This document shows positions 38,601 through 51,814 of a DNA stretch of 64,000 bases, piece by piece. Position 1 is the stretch's first letter. Each line of letters begins with the position of its first letter. The translations under genes were made by a program, and so were the position numbers. The stretch is from Turbatrix aceti (lineage: Eukaryota > Nematoda > Chromadorea > Rhabditida > Panagrolaimidae), in the NCBI GenBank assembly GCA_963969345.1, contig OZ017770.1, forward strand, positions 4,969,246 through 5,033,245, read 5' to 3'. The notes beneath the pieces were generated by a model. That model saw nothing but the letters and a program-made list of their open reading frames with translations. It had not been told where the DNA came from and did not search any database.

Positions 38601-39685
38601 GCCTAATCCCTGGCCTCTATTGGCCATTTCAACTTAATCGCAGCGCAATTGTCTTGTCCTTGAGTAAAAAAATACTGTCAAAGACAAAAAATAAGAGCAA
38701 CTATTTTTGAGCCAGAAACATTCTAAATCACCAGCCTTCCAGGCAGTTGGAAAGGATAGAATAAGTCTGACACTTCAAAAACTCGCCTTTTATCTTGCAA
38801 AAACTGACCGTCCTCGGCCCCCGCGTCTTTGTTGGGCGCTCCTCAATTACAGGGGCGCTTTTCGGCAAGCCTTTTTCGTTAGGTTGAAATTGGTAAGCAT
38901 CATATCCCTCACCGAAAACGACGTCTTGTCACGGAATCAAAATTACCACCTTTAGGGTGTGGATTCTGCGTTACGAATTTTCAAAAAAAAAATATTGCAT
39001 GCTGTTGTATACTTTATCACCTGAAAATTCTAAGCATTCTTAAAATATCGCAGTTATTACAATGCCTTTTTTTCAAATTAAATTTGCATATTATTATACT
39101 TTTATGGAATGCATTGCTCACCTGCAGGGCTTCAAGGAGTCATACACTAAGCAGCATTCCGCATTTGCCGGCATTTTTGTTCGCCAGGCAACGACCAAAA
39201 CTTAGGAAAAAAGTTTTTTAACAATGGTTATTTTCAACCCATCAAAAATATATTTCCCTAGAGAAATATTTTTGACAAAACTTTACTTAAAAAAAGCAGT
39301 CTATTTCAGTGTGGCAAAAAACTTACAGCGCAATTTTTTACAAAATTTATCGTTGTTCTTTTATCCTGTATTGACACCAAAGATGACACCGTAGTACCTC
39401 AAAGTTGGATACGAGAAGTGCAAAGCCCCATTTTGGATACATTCATTTTTTTGCACTTAATTAACGTTTAATAAAAGGTTACAAAAACAGTATCATAACA
39501 TAAGACGTTCGCGGGACACTCCGTATTGGAAAAAATAGATAATTAAAAAACCACTGAAAAATAACCTGGTTACTGCATTTTTTCAAACGGTAAAATTCAA
39601 CGTTTTAGAAAAAAAATAAAAGGGAAACAGAAACACAGTCATATAATGAAATGAGTAAAAAGGGAAATATAGTCATATTTCATGT
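35641..39685. other. intergenic, 4 kb without a supportable gene
   Basis: Very A/T-rich flank upstream of the CAPS gene. No open frame here has motifs or consistent splicing. It may hold CAPS regulatory sequence or untranslated first exons, which I cannot identify. Confidence 0.45.
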
Positions 39686-42600
39686 TCAACTAGCAGTCGT
39701 CGTGGCGGCCAATTGTGCTCTCAGGGAGTCAATGAGTCGATCTCGTTCTAGTAACTGTTGTCGAAGTAACTCATTTTCATGAGACAACGTTTCAACGTTC
39801 ATGTCTTCACTCTCATAAGCTATATTTGTAGTGGATTCCTGAAACTAACGCTTACTTTTCTGCGTTTCGCATGCTCCATAATTTATAGACAACAAAGCAC
39901 CTCGGTGCTATGCGCCCATAAATTAGTACGATAAAAAAAACACTTACGATTCCCATGTAAGCGGTTGTAGCCGGCGGAGGGGGTGGTAAATACGGGACAG
40001 GAGGGGCGTCAAATGACGTGTTACAGTTCACAGCGTTGTCATCACTCTGTTTACAAAGTGCGTTATCCGATGCCGAAATCACGTCGTTGGCCTCTGTCGG
40101 AGTGGAGATGGCTTTATCGCATTCAGGCAATCTGCAAGGCAAAAAAATTATATATGCTTTGTCAATAGTGAAAATTGTTTACTTTTTTTCGGTAAACTGC
40201 CGGTTTACTTGAGATTCCAAATTTTGCTCTGAAAGAACGTTTCTGTTGATAAAATCATCCGCAACAGCTGTAATGCAATTTCCGGACGCATTCAGGCCTT
40301 TGTTTGTAATTTTAACATCAGACATTTCCAGTGTTTCTGTTTCTGTCAAAATACCTAAATATTCAATCTCAGATGAAAGAAGCAAAATGAAATCAAAATT
40401 TTTTTATTTACCATTTGTAGGCTTTGCAGGGGGCTCTACAACATTCCCGTTGCGGTCGAGAGAGCCGCGTGTGGCTGCCAGATGGCTACGGCGTCGCTGA
40501 CCTGGACTAGAGGTTAGCCGATCGAAGCCGATAGGAGGTAATTCAACAGCGGGCGAATTTTCGACACGAGAAGATTCACATTCCGCCAGTGGCGCCCGTT
40601 TCTTTTTGTGGCTAATTGACTTGATGGATAAGCCCCTGAAAACAACGTAATTTGCCTACCAAATGACAACGACGGAATATGTAACTCACTTAAATTCCGA
40701 GCTCTTGGAAGTGTCTTTTTCACATGACTTGGATGCGGACCTGGACATTAGCGGAATCAGAGACCGTTCAATTTTTTTGATAAGATTCATCTCGGGTTCC
40801 AGCACTCGTCGACGGGTCTCCGAGCTCTTGGGCTTGGTGTCGAGTGAAAACGACTTGGACTGCGTCTTGGAAAGGTCTATCTTGCTGCCTGATTCTAAAA
40901 CAAAGAGTGGATAAAAAAGAGTGAATGAACTTTTTTATTCTCAGGAAAATCAAGGGGGCGCAGGGGATATTGAAGGGTATAGCTCACTATTCAACGGTTG
41001 CATAGCAATAGCATAACTCAATAATAAAGATACAAAAGCCCAAAGTTGAAATGTCAATATACAGTGCTCCGCTGTGCTAACCGAAAACAAGAGAGAGCAA
41101 GCGAGAACGAAGCCCCGAGTCAACAGTTTGAGTTTCAGGGTTCAGGTCAAAACGAGTACAAACAACCTTACCGCACGTTCGTTTCAGTACCAAACTGCCT
41201 TTCTTCGGTTTCACTTTAGGTGACGGAAGTCGAGGCAATTTTCGAAGCTTCGGTGATTTGCTATTCGATGACGAAAATGCCTTTCCAAGTTTTGCGCTAA
41301 GTTTCGGCGTACGTTGTTTTTCGTTTTTCGACTTATCCGTCTTGGCATCGTCATCATTTTTTGCCTTTGTTGATTTATCCATATTTGCAGCAGCAGTGTT
41401 ATCTTCTGGGGACGTCTTTGAAGGAGGCTGTTCTTTTGATAGAGGCAAAGATTTCGCTGAACTCACTGGAACATCTTCCGTATTTTTCTTGGGAGACAAA
41501 GTGGCCTTTTCCGATGATTTATCATTTTTTATTGACGGCATGGCGGCGTCTGTTGAATTCTTTTCAGCCTAAAAAACCAACATGTTGTAACGTACTCTTT
41601 TGTTTTTTGCAGACAGGGGATCATTTTTTGGTTTTTTTTCAGCAGAAAAAAACTGAAACTTTTCTAGAGAAACATATTATGTCCCAATAGGAAAGAAAGC
41701 ACTTATGACTTTAACGAGAAGTGCAATTTACAAAAAGCATTCCCAAAAAGAGATAATTTTTTAATCAATAAAAACCGTACTTTTTCAGGGGATTGTTCTG
41801 GTTCTGAAATTTTCTGTTGCACGTCTTTCAAATCGGTTTCATTGAGGTTTTCTGCCTCAGACCAATCCGGGGATGTGAAAGCTCGGGTGGACGTTGACGC
41901 TTTCCCAGAATACACTGAATCTGTATTTGAGGTGACTTGATTTAGCGACGAGACCTTAGCAGGTGATACGTCGATTTGGGGATTCGGTTCTTTGGCATCT
42001 GGTTCCCGAACCGATGTTTCTGCGACTGGACTTCGCTGGGGGCTCTTAGGTTCATCGTCAACTGATAACCGAAGGCCAGGAGAACGAGGGAGCCGGCTGG
42101 GAGAAGGAATGAGAGTTATTTGAGACCGTATATGTGGCTGTTCAGAAGAAGAAGGTGACAGTGGCGCTGCTGGAGGAAGTGACGGTGCCGCAACTGGTTT
42201 AACCGTATCAATCTCGGAAGGATCCATACTACTTGATTTTGCAATCTTTGCATCGTGTTTGATATTGGATTTACTCATGCTGCAAAAAAAAGTGATGCAG
42301 CAAATTGTTTGATTTGTGAAAACAAACCTTGACATGCTCAAACTTGATTTTATCGGAGATCGACTGTCAGACCGACCAAAACGATTTCCGAATTTCGTCA
42401 GTCGGCTGCGTACTGTATGTGCCATGGAAAGAAGCGGGCTTTTCGGTGGCTGATTAATATGTACCCTGCAAAAACGCAACGCACATCAACACATCTTAAA
42501 GCGGAAACCAAAAATCACCTTTTACTTATGTGCTCTGTTGATATTTGTTTTACCGGGTTTATGGGCTTGTTTGTAACCGGAGTCGCTGTCTGTTGTACAC

Positions 42601-43161
42601 TACTTATTTCGCCGCCGTTAGGCAAAGTCGGTTGAGTCTGTGGCAAAGATGAGAGACCCACGGATGGTTCTAATTTGACGGGAACCTCCTTGTCTTCCAG
42701 AAGCGGCTTTTGCTCTGCAAATGGTTAAAAAAAACATGTGAGACAAAAAAACAGCTACAGTACGCACCTTCGATGACTTGCTCAAGCGTTGGCTGCTTGG
42801 GCTCACAGGGAGTACCTGCAATGGATTTTGAAGCCTGCGACATAATGGATTCGTTGGATTTGGACTCCGGTATGGGTGGAATGGCGCGGTTTAGAGGCGG
42901 TCTGCGTCTTTCGAAACCCAAACTGGTATTGCCGTTAAGGTTATCCAAGTTTGAAATTGAGTTTATTGTGCTTGTTGGTGACTCTTCTGCAAGTGATGAC
43001 GTAGATGACCACTCTCCGTTTCGATAGTTGTTGTTTACGACCGGACGATTACCGGTGGGAATCACCATAACAGTAGTGTGCGTTCGTGGATAGGGGTAGA
43101 CGTTGCCGTTGGACGATCCATTTCGTTTAATGTTTTTAAACGGGCTAAAACAACGCCACAT
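39686..43161 (-). CDS. unrecognised Ser/Pro/Lys-rich protein with C-terminal coiled coil
   Basis: Ten exons join in one frame: 42768-43161, 42519-42714, 42328-42465, 41781-42279, 41172-41568, 40690-40894, 40412-40635, 40183-40354, 39948-40131 and 39686-39838, giving 853 residues from MWRCFSPFKNIKRNG. A TGACAG acceptor lies just before the ATG. Most of the protein looks disordered: Ser/Pro-rich, with a Lys-rich block (about 430-540) and repeated SP sites such as LRLSVDDEPKSPQRSP. KIERSLIPLMSRSASKS contains an SxIP motif (SLIP) in a basic Ser-rich setting, the kind used to bind EB proteins on microtubule plus ends. A PYLPPPPP run follows. The last 50 residues form a heptad-like helix (LSHENELLRQQLLERDRLID). 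A scaffold or +TIP role is inference. Confidence 0.8.
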
Positions 43162-43961
43162 GCTATCAACCTGTCAAAAAAATATTGCCCTTTTCATTTT
43201 TTTTGTTCAGAGAAAAGAAAGCGCCATTTTTTTTCGTTGCATGTCAAGAATATACAAATTGCCAAAAAAACTGAATTTTTGTAAAAATAAGATGTCAAAC
43301 TTAGAGAAATGATTACCGACACCACAGCTTTTGTCCCATGTTAGCAATAAACGCATGCTCTGCTCACATGTCAAGTAACATTGTCGGAAGTTGGTAGCAT
43401 CAAAGCGCTATCACAATTATGACAGCGGCCAAGCTAAATATATGAAAGCCAAAAAATTGTGAATACTTATACTTGAAGCTTCAAAAAACGCCATCGACTG
43501 TTTGTTGTATCTATGACAACAATAATATAAAAAATGATTTCGCAATTGCCATAGCAGGAGTATAGTACGGCACACTCGGTTATTATATTTATAAGCGTTC
43601 GACAAAGTCATTATTTAATAATAAAAAAATGTGGTGGGAAAAAAATTAACCAAAAACAGGAAAATAAAAACTTAGTATGCTAGACGTATAAAGGCATGAC
43701 CACTCAAGGGGGTTGGTTACACACGGATGCCGCTAGGCGTCGAAAAAATGTGGTAAAATTTAGTGACTAAACTTGAGTTGTCGTTGATAGACATAAGCGG
43801 TGTAAATGGCATGAAGAAGAAAACATCTTTTTCCAGTGCTTTTATCAAGTTAAGAGTAGTATTTTGTGCATCCAAAAAAATAGAGAACGCTCTAACCGTC
43901 AATTGTTTGATGAATGCTTAAGTACAGAGGTCTGATTCCCTCGAGCTTACAAATATCTAGC

Positions 43962-44001
<40 letters not shown>

Positions 44002-46198
44002 CCAAAAGGACGTCAAGTATCTGTACTCTTTACAAACCCATATTTTTTGCAGAATGGCCAGTAAAATAAATAAATGGGAAAAAAAGAACAAAACTATTTT
44101 ATCCCATTTATTTTAAAAGCACATTTTTGGTAAAGTCTTATAGGGCTAGTCAAAAAAGCAATACGTGTGTCTTACGACTAGCTATTATATTTATGTGTCA
44201 CGATAAAGTGGAATGACAGTAGCGAGCTTCTATAACAGATATTATACTTAAGAAGGAGATTTAACCCCTCTCTAAAAAATATTTATACTGAAGTCATGAG
44301 ATTTGTTGACGCAAATTGCTTTAAACAAAAAAAAAGTAGACACTTTTTTACTTAAAAGAAAAAATATTTTCTATAATTAATGCTTACAAACTACCAAGAA
44401 CTTTGGAATTCATTTTTTAAACAGATGTAACGTTAAAAAATGTAAGAAAAATACAATTCGCGTTATACAGATATTTTTTCGAATTCTTTACCCCATTAGA
44501 GTTACGACCTGCCACCAAGAAGCAAAACATACCTGTTCATTTTAGAAAGTCTTGAAGTAGTAATTAGACGCAACTATCCATCAAGCGACGTTGCAGGTTC
44601 GACTAGCGCCAAATCCATTAAAAAAAGTAGCAGCTAGCAGTAAATGTTAGCTGCGGATTTGACGTCTGAAAAAAAAAAGAAAAAAAGGAGATTTCGAACA
44701 TTAAAACGCAAAAAAACGTCAACTTTTCAGATCAATAGGAAACGAACTTCATGACAAATAATGGCACGTCACGAAAACGGATGTCATAGGTATGTCAGAA
44801 AAGAAAAATGTCACAGCTAGGCACAAATCGCATCAACGCCAAAACCATGCACGACGCTTTCAAAGTTTACCCCATTTGTGCTAATTTTGGCATAAAATTC
44901 CCTACTGTGTTCGTTCCATTCTAACTCGCACCATTCGACATTTTCATATTTGTGAATAACACTTGTCCGAGAGCCCCGCATGCAGTGTGCTAAGTGTTGC
45001 GAAAATGCGCATGTTGTATGCTAACGCTGTTGACAGCCCTAACCTGGTCAACACAATGGATAGCCTGTCCTACTATTACCAGAAGTCGGCACCATTGTTT
45101 AACATAGACATCAATATTTCTCTATGCTTTGTTTTGTTTTTTTCATTCCTTTATGCGGTTTCGTATAACGCAACATTGAGCAATTCTAAATCTATTTTAT
45201 AGGAACGAAATACAGATTTTGAGTCAGTCAGTATCTAACAGGCAAGTATTGAATGACTTCTAAGTGGGCTCTGCGGGAAAAAAAGCATACATTGGCTTTG
45301 CGTCGCGTCGTACCCTAATCAACGAAGCATTATGTGACAATAAGTAGCCTTTGTCACGACGGCATGGCGGTTTTAAAAAAATAGTGGAAGTGTCATAATA
45401 TAAAAAAATTGATTGAAAACAATAACAAATCGACCGAGGAAAGGGCATAGCCGGCAGCCACGCTTGACACATGAAATCGTCGTCGCATGGCATAATAAGC
45501 CTTTGCTGGTAATTGCGAGTTCGCCAATTTCTTCTAAGTCTGGTAAATAAAGCTTTCGATTAAAATATGGCTGCCCTGAACGAAACAAGTGGAACGTTAA
45601 TTTTTTCCGCAAAAAAAATGCATTTTTTTACTAACATGGAAATTGTAAACCATAAAAGTTAGCTTAGAAAAAAAATCTATTCCATTTACATTCTTTATGC
45701 CTTTCATTTAGCTAACGTGGGGCAAGACTGTGCCATATCTCGAGCAGGAACGCTAACAAACTGCATGACATACACTTTTGCGCAACGGAGGGAAAAACCT
45801 AGCTTCTACTGCGCAACTAACGAAAGTCTAATAAGGCCAACCCTTTTCATTTCCATCTTTTTAATCGCACATTCTTGATTACAATTTACAGATGATGCAC
45901 TGCAATTAGGTGGCAGTTGTGATACGACGTCACGCACCTAATTTACACCACTGAAGGCTTGTATGTATTTGCTATACAACAGTTTACTAATTATTGGAAG
46001 CACTTTGGCTTGCATATTTGCGGTTTACTTTATCCGTTTGGCTGTTTGGATGTGTGTTTAAGCGTTAAATAACCACTTATGTACACAAAAGTTCTTATGG
46101 ACTGCACCAGTGATCGTCGCCATGCGGCCTCCGCAAGGAAGAAAATTTTTTTTGGTGTAGAAAACGGCTAAATAACTGATGTAAAAATAATCGTCACC
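43162..46198. other. intergenic, 3 kb without a supportable gene
   Basis: A/T-rich. It holds the T run described separately and no recognised gene. A GGTTCGACTAGCGCC segment near 44597 looks slightly like a tRNA B box, but no A box or stem fits. Confidence 0.45.
43964..44002. repeat. 39-base uninterrupted T tract
   Basis: The longest homopolymer in the window. It is A on the minus strand, so it could be the tail of an old retroposed copy, but no SINE or processed sequence is recognisable beside it. Confidence 0.9.
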
Positions 46199-46211
46199 GT
46201 TATACGCCACC
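46199..46211 (+). repeat. 5' target-site duplication of the LINE
   Basis: GTTATACGCCACC, repeated exactly at 47535-47547 on the other side of the LINE. Confidence 0.85.
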
Positions 46212-47448
46212 CCCGATTTCCCTGCTGTCGTCGCTGTACAAAGCCGCTACCAAGGTCCTCAAGAACCGCGTGCAACGGCAATGCGACGAAGCCATCGCCA
46301 TCCCACCGGAGCAAGCAGGGTTTCGAAAGAAACTATCGACGGCCACGCAGATCCACGCGCTCAACATGATGGCCGAAAAGTGCGGAGAATATCAACTCCC
46401 GCTATACGCCGTATTCGTCGACTTCCGCAAGGCCTTCGACACCATCTCGTACAACGCCATCTGGCGTGCACTGCGTGGAATTGGTGTCGAAGAGCCAGTA
46501 GTCCAGTTCATTCAGCTCCTCTACGCCAACAGCAGCTCTGCTGTACGTGTCGGGGACATCGCTGCCTGCTTTGCCACTCAAAGAGGTGTTCGCCAGGGAG
46601 ACTCGCTCTCTCCGCTCCTCTTCATCCTCGTCCTCCAGTCCGTGCTCAATAACATTGACTGGTCAAATCGAGGATTCAAAATCGGCAGGCACCGACTCAG
46701 CTACCTTGCGTACGCCGACGACATTGCGCTCCTGGCCCCAGACGCTTCCACTGCTCAAGCCATGTTGCAGGACCTGGCCGACGAAGCTCTCTTAGTCGGT
46801 TTGGAAATCAATGTCGGCAAGACTAAGTGGATGAGCAACTCAAAGGACGACGCAGCGATTATCCTGAACGGTCTACCGGTCGAGAGAGTTACGGAGTTTG
46901 TCTACCTTGGACAGCTTTTCTCATGGCCAAGAGACCACAAGAAGGAAATCGTCAAACGAATTTCGGCAGGACGAAAAGCGTATTTCAAGTACCGCGACTT
47001 CCTGCGCTCACGCCAAGTCAAAATGGGGCTGAAACGGCGACTCATCGAGCAGTGCATCAAGCCAGCAGTCCTCTACGGCTGCGAAACCTGGGCACTCACC
47101 GACGCCGCCGCCGAAACCCTTCAAAGGGGTCAACGTCGTCTTGAACGTGCCATCCTCGAGGTGCGTTTGAGCGACGAGATCCCCTCCGCGGCCATCCGAA
47201 AGCGCACCAAGCTCAAGGACTGGTTCGAAAGCGCTCGACTCCGGAAGCTGAAGTTCGCCAAATCGCTCGCGACGACCGACGACGACAACTGGGCAGTTCG
47301 ACTGTCAGACTGGCGCCCTACCGACGACTACGACAAAGCCAAGCGACCGCCTGGACGACCTCGTATGCGCTGGACCGACGCCCTCGCCAACGAGTATTAC
47401 AAGGCCCCGGCAAAAGACTTTGACTATAGACGAGTGATTTTCCTTTGA
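46212..47448 (+). CDS. LINE reverse transcriptase, 5' truncated
   Basis: The frame is open from the edge of the insertion (SLLSSLYKAATKVLKNRVQ) through to a stop at 47446-47448; the first in-frame ATG is at 46270. Reverse transcriptase motifs are in order: EQAGFRK, the catalytic YAVFVDFRKAFD, RGVRQGDSLSPLLF, and the catalytic AYADDIALLA. Then come INVGKTKWM, FVYLGQLFSW, AVLYGCETWAL, and a C-terminal RPPGRPRMRWTDAL. These fit RTE/CR1-type elements. There are no stops or frameshifts in about 410 codons, so the copy is young, but without the endonuclease it cannot move itself. The extreme C-terminus (RRVIFL) departs from the usual ending and may be altered. Confidence 0.9.
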
Positions 47449-47534
47449 TGTGCCCCTCTTCGTACGATATCCCAGTGATACTTTGTTATCCCGTGTGTAC
47501 GAGTAAGAGATATAAATTGAAATTGAATTAAATT
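46212..47534 (+). mobile_element. 5'-truncated non-LTR retrotransposon (RTE-like)
   Basis: The insert carries only the reverse transcriptase half of a LINE, lacks the endonuclease, and is bounded by an exact 13-base direct repeat. The 3' end is a short A/T-rich run with TTGAA-type units rather than a long poly(A). Truncation at the 5' end, target duplication and such tails are typical of RTE-class LINE insertion by target-primed reverse transcription. It is clearly more GC-rich than the surrounding DNA. Confidence 0.85.
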
Positions 47535-47547
47535 GTTATACGCCACC
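47535..47547 (+). repeat. 3' target-site duplication of the LINE
   Basis: Exact copy of 46199-46211; the next base differs on both sides, so the duplication is 13 bases. Confidence 0.85.
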
Positions 47548-47709
47548 AAAGAACACCGATGAACAACGAGATATGCAAGATTGATCGCATGAGTGCTGCT
47601 TTCCTCAAACAGTTTCTCCCGCGTGAAGAGCAAGGATAGAGTGTCGCGCAGAAGAGTACTCGTCAGGCAGAGGCATAGACAGGTAGCAATGTTTTGATTA
47701 ATTATTTTT

Positions 47710-49443
47710 GTGATTCGACGAACAGAAAAAAAAACTTGTTACCTTGACAAATGCTTGTTATCTTTCATTTTGAACTTGCTAGTGTGTATTGCGCCTTTCT
47801 GTCTGCCGAACAATTGGCACTACCTGCTTTCTAACTCAATACTCCCTAAGTTTGACTCTTACATTTCAAGTGCGTCCCAAACAGAAATTTTTGTTCAGCG
47901 GTGGAACGACTTTTGTTTAAAATCGCACGGATTTTTACGACTTGCTCGCGATCGGGGTTTAGCTTTTCTTTGTATTGCACGATTCAAATCATTTCCTGTA
48001 TTTTCCTATGCTGTCATCATGCCATTGATAAATTTGTCTGACGAATATCTTGTTGAACTGTGTTCAACTTTTAATTTCTCTCAACCGGGCGCTCATCAGC
48101 TGGACTTTCATGTGCATCATGAAAAACCTGACACCTTTACAGGTGAGTATTGCGTATACCAGTCAATCTATAATTAACTGCTTTTTTTTAGTATGGGCAC
48201 TGGGTCTGACGTTTGTTACGATCGTAAGCATATCTGCAGTGCTGGGAATCTTTTTTATGCAGTGCATGAACAAACAGGTGTTTAACCGCTTCATCACATT
48301 TTTTGTCGCTGTTGGTGTTGGTACTTTGAGTGGTTCCTCCATTTTTCATCTTTTGCCTCAGGTAAATTTTTTTTGAACGATCTTTAATTACTTGGTGATT
48401 TTGTAGGCTTTCGGCCTCGTGATCGAGTTTGAAACGGGCGCTAACCACGATTACCTGTGGAAAGCTTTCGGAGCTGCGTGTGGAATTTACATATTTTTTA
48501 TCGCTGATAAGCTGATAAAATTGTTCCTGGAAGCTCGCAAGCGCCGGGGCAAGGACTATGAACTCCGCAGACTGTCGCCCAGTCTGGACGGTCCGGCCCA
48601 TAGTCACGATGAGACGGATTCGATATCGCAGAGTCAATCTAACTCGCGTATTTTTCAAAGCGACTCCGTTGCCCTCGACAAAGATATTTCAAACCCAGAC
48701 ACGGTGACTACAAACGGAGAAATGAGACAGGTGCTTTTTTTTGCAAAAGATGACTAACAATTTTTTTTATTTAGACTCATTCAATTTGCGTCCATGACCA
48801 CGACGTAGACTACAAAACAGGTGACTCAGTGATCGGAACGGTAGCATGGATGATCATATTTGGCGACGGCCTGCACAACTTTATCGATGGCGTCAGCATC
48901 GGCGCTAGCTTTTCTGAATCACTTTGGAGCGGTTTAAGCGTCAGTGTAGCAGTTATCTGCGAAGAATTCCCTCACGAATTAGGTATTTTTGTATTCTTTT
49001 TTTATCTCGTGATGTTTACCTTTTTTCCTCATTGTAGGCGACGTCGCAATTCTTGTCAGCGCTGGCATGACCCTCAGACAGGCACTCATTTACAACGTTC
49101 TGAGTGCGCTCACTTGTTACGTAGGATTTTTCATCGGAGCAACCTTTGGAAATCTTTCGGATAGTTTTGCATCTTACATTTTTTCTTTCTCCGGTGGAAT
49201 GTTTTTGTACATATCAATTGGCTGCATGGTGAGCATTTGAAAAAACATTTGATCTCATTGTACGTCTTTAAAAAAACATTTTAGATGCCGGAAATGAAAA
49301 TAACAATGGAAAAGGCAATAGAGTCGTCAGTTTTAGCAGGTGTAAAAGTACTGCTGCTTCAACTTTGTGGTATCTTCATGGGTCTGGCTTTGATGGTCAT
49401 AATGGCTCGTTACGGCGGTGAAATTTCTTTCGCTTCAACTTAA
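47710..49443 (+). CDS. ZIP (SLC39) metal transporter, ZIP8/ZIP14-like
   Basis: Six exons (47710-48142, 48192-48361, 48407-48730, 48775-48982, 49038-49228, 49285-49443) give 494 residues if the first ATG is used. The first 30-40 residues look like a signal peptide, but the exact start is uncertain. ZIP proteins bring Zn, Mn or Fe into the cytosol. After a luminal domain, the membrane part has [17 protein letters not shown], a cytoplasmic loop with an HSHDE cluster, [12 protein letters not shown] in TM4 and [13 protein letters not shown] in TM5. Most family members have HEIPHE in TM5; the EEFPHE form is that of ZIP8 and ZIP14, which favour Mn and Fe as well as Zn. It is the first of three same-strand genes. 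Confidence 0.88.
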
Positions 49444-49824
49444 AACATGTCAGAAACGGCTGTGCAACATAACATGGATTAATTTGTTGATCTTACCAAA
49501 TAATTTTTACCATACCAAATAAATAGGTACGTGCTCAAAAAACATTTATGACGCCGCGGAATTTTTTGGAATGTAAATGATAGTCCCCCACTGTTTTAAT
49601 TCCGTCTGATCTAGCGTACAATCCCCGTCTCGAATAGTGTTAAATCAATCAGGCCTGAAGAATTTTTTATCACATGCAAACAAAGTTGACGATAAGACTT
49701 TAATCCGGCTTCGTGGACCAAAAGCCGTCAGCATGGTGTCAAAAATATCACTTAACGGTGATTCAAGCCTTTCTGACATAGTTCAAGAAGGCAATTCTTT
49801 TTTTTCTTCCACTATTGTTTTACG

Positions 49825-51581
49825 ATGGACAAAAAATCTACAGTATCACTTAAACCCACTTCTGAACCTGCCAGTATCCCCCTTGTTAGTATAAACGGTA
49901 GCGGCAATCATGAAACGGTTGTCGATAATATTGAAAATAAAGAACTAACTCCTAATTCTGTTTTGACTCAACTTGGTAGGTATCAGAACTCAAAAAAATA
50001 ATGCCTAATTTTTTGACAGGTTTTTGGAACCCAAAATTAATCTACATCATCGCTGTTTACTCCTTATTATGGGCTTTTGTTGCGGGTCCAAAGATCGCTC
50101 CTGCTTTTGCAGTCAATGGGGTGATTTGTCCTTTGAACGATACGAATTGCGAATTTGAAGCGGCGAGATACAGCTCGATCGCGACAACTTTTCCGGAAAA
50201 CAATGCAGAGCTTTTTACATCTGTATTTTTTGTCGGTTGCTTATCTTTCTCTATTATTATCACGTATATTGCCGACATGTAAGTTATTAAAACCAAAGTT
50301 TATCATGCTTAATCTTGATTTTGGGATTGTAGAATCGGCAGAAAATTCATCGTAATAGGGACGTTGTTTGCCACTGGTTTTTTCGGAGTACTGTGTTACT
50401 TTACGACTTCGTTTTACCTACTTTTATTTTGGCGGTATCTTCAGGGGGTATTCAGTGAGGTATAAAATTAATTCAAAATAAAAGTAAAAAATCAAAAAAT
50501 TTTTAGCCATGCTACGTGGTAGCCTGGGTTTTGGTAAGCGAGTGCATCGGTGCGGACATGCACGGATACGCATCTCTACTGTTCAGCTTGATGTACAACA
50601 TGTTTCACGTCGTTGTGGCGTACATGGCTTACAAGTTGCCTGATTGGAGGTGGATCATGCTGCTCACATCGTTTCCCTGCATTCCAATTGCTCTTTTGCT
50701 TTTAACAACAACTCCGGAGAGTTTTCATTTCTTGGTGGATCAAGGGGATTCGGCCAAAGTCAACAAATGGATTCGGCGTGTAAAATCCAAAAAAGACGGC
50801 AAAGAGTATGAAGTTGATTTGTTGATTCAAAATGCTTCTACGAACACATCTGATGACGGAAAAATCAATTTTACCAAAACGCTGACGTTTTTCAAAGGCA
50901 ACAAAATATTTATTTTTTACCTTTGTGTTGTCATCGTCATCCAGTAAGCATCGCCGGTTTTCTACTTTTATTTTTCATTTTTTGCAGAACACTCGATGGA
51001 CTAATTTACAACGCTATGGTTTTGTTCAGCACGGCTTTGGCAGGTAATCCATACGTGAATTTTGCGCTTGGAGGACTTGTTGAAATTCCGGCAGCGTTGT
51101 TGTGTCCGATCCTTCTTAACAAGTGAGAGTTTTGAATTCCAGCGTATCACAATTTCTGTGCCCCTGTTTTAGCATTGGAAGAAAAAACACCTTAATCGTC
51201 TCCCACATCGTTGCATTTGCCTCACTTTTGATGCTTGTTTTTGTGCCTATGGGTGCGTGTCTTTTCACCTTAAAACAAAATGACGGATGATTTGTAGACA
51301 CTGAAATACTCTATCTTGCAACTTGGATGGTAGCAAAGTTGGCAGAATCCTTGTCTTTTCTCGCAATGATGGTATACGGAAGTGAACTTTTTCCTACGAG
51401 CATTAGAAATACGTGTTTTGGCTTCATATCTGCCCTCAGCAACATTGGAGGGATGGTCTCACATCAAACACAGTACCTGACCGCGATTTCACTTACAGCA
51501 CCTTTCGCTCTTTATTCTGGCCTCGCATTTATAACCATGATTTTTGTTTTGCTTCTTCCAAAGAAGTACAACTACGATTGA
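49825..51581 (+). CDS. SLC22-like major facilitator (organic ion transporter)
   Basis: Seven exons (49825-49975, 50020-50278, 50333-50459, 50507-50943, 50988-51122, 51173-51252, 51298-51581) give 490 residues with about twelve hydrophobic segments. Residues 1-50 are a polar cytoplasmic N-terminus. An extracellular loop between TM1 and TM2 contains cysteines (CPLNDTNCEF). IGRK follows TM2 and NKIGRKN recurs half a protein later, the duplicated MFS signature. A central loop (TTPESFHFLVDQGDSAKV...) is typical of SLC22 proteins (PESPRWL-like), and GSELFPTSIRNTCFG matches the E-x-x-PT-x-x-R motif of TM11. Substrate unknown. The ATG is 381 bases after the ZIP stop. Confidence 0.85.
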
Positions 51582-51814
51582 TTTTTTTCCATTATTTTAG
51601 TCTTAAAAGCGCCCGAGAGTATTCAGAAATAAAGCACGCTAAAACGATACAAAAAAGTCATTTAGGGGCCGACTTACAAGGGGGTTGCTGGAATATCCCT
51701 ACAATCCCCTTTCTAGCAAATTACATGATGCCGGGTATTTTTCACGAATCAGCTTTCTGCTTTCTATATCAATGTTAACATTACACACCCCACTTTTTGT
51801 TTGTGGAAACGAAT

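Noticed and set aside
44560..44640. Possible tRNA gene (GGTTCGACTAGCGCC resembles a B box)
   Set aside because: No matching A box, acceptor stem or anticodon arm could be drawn around it.
46281..47144. Long alternative frames inside the LINE
   Set aside because: They are shadows of the GC-rich reverse transcriptase frame, which carries all the motifs.
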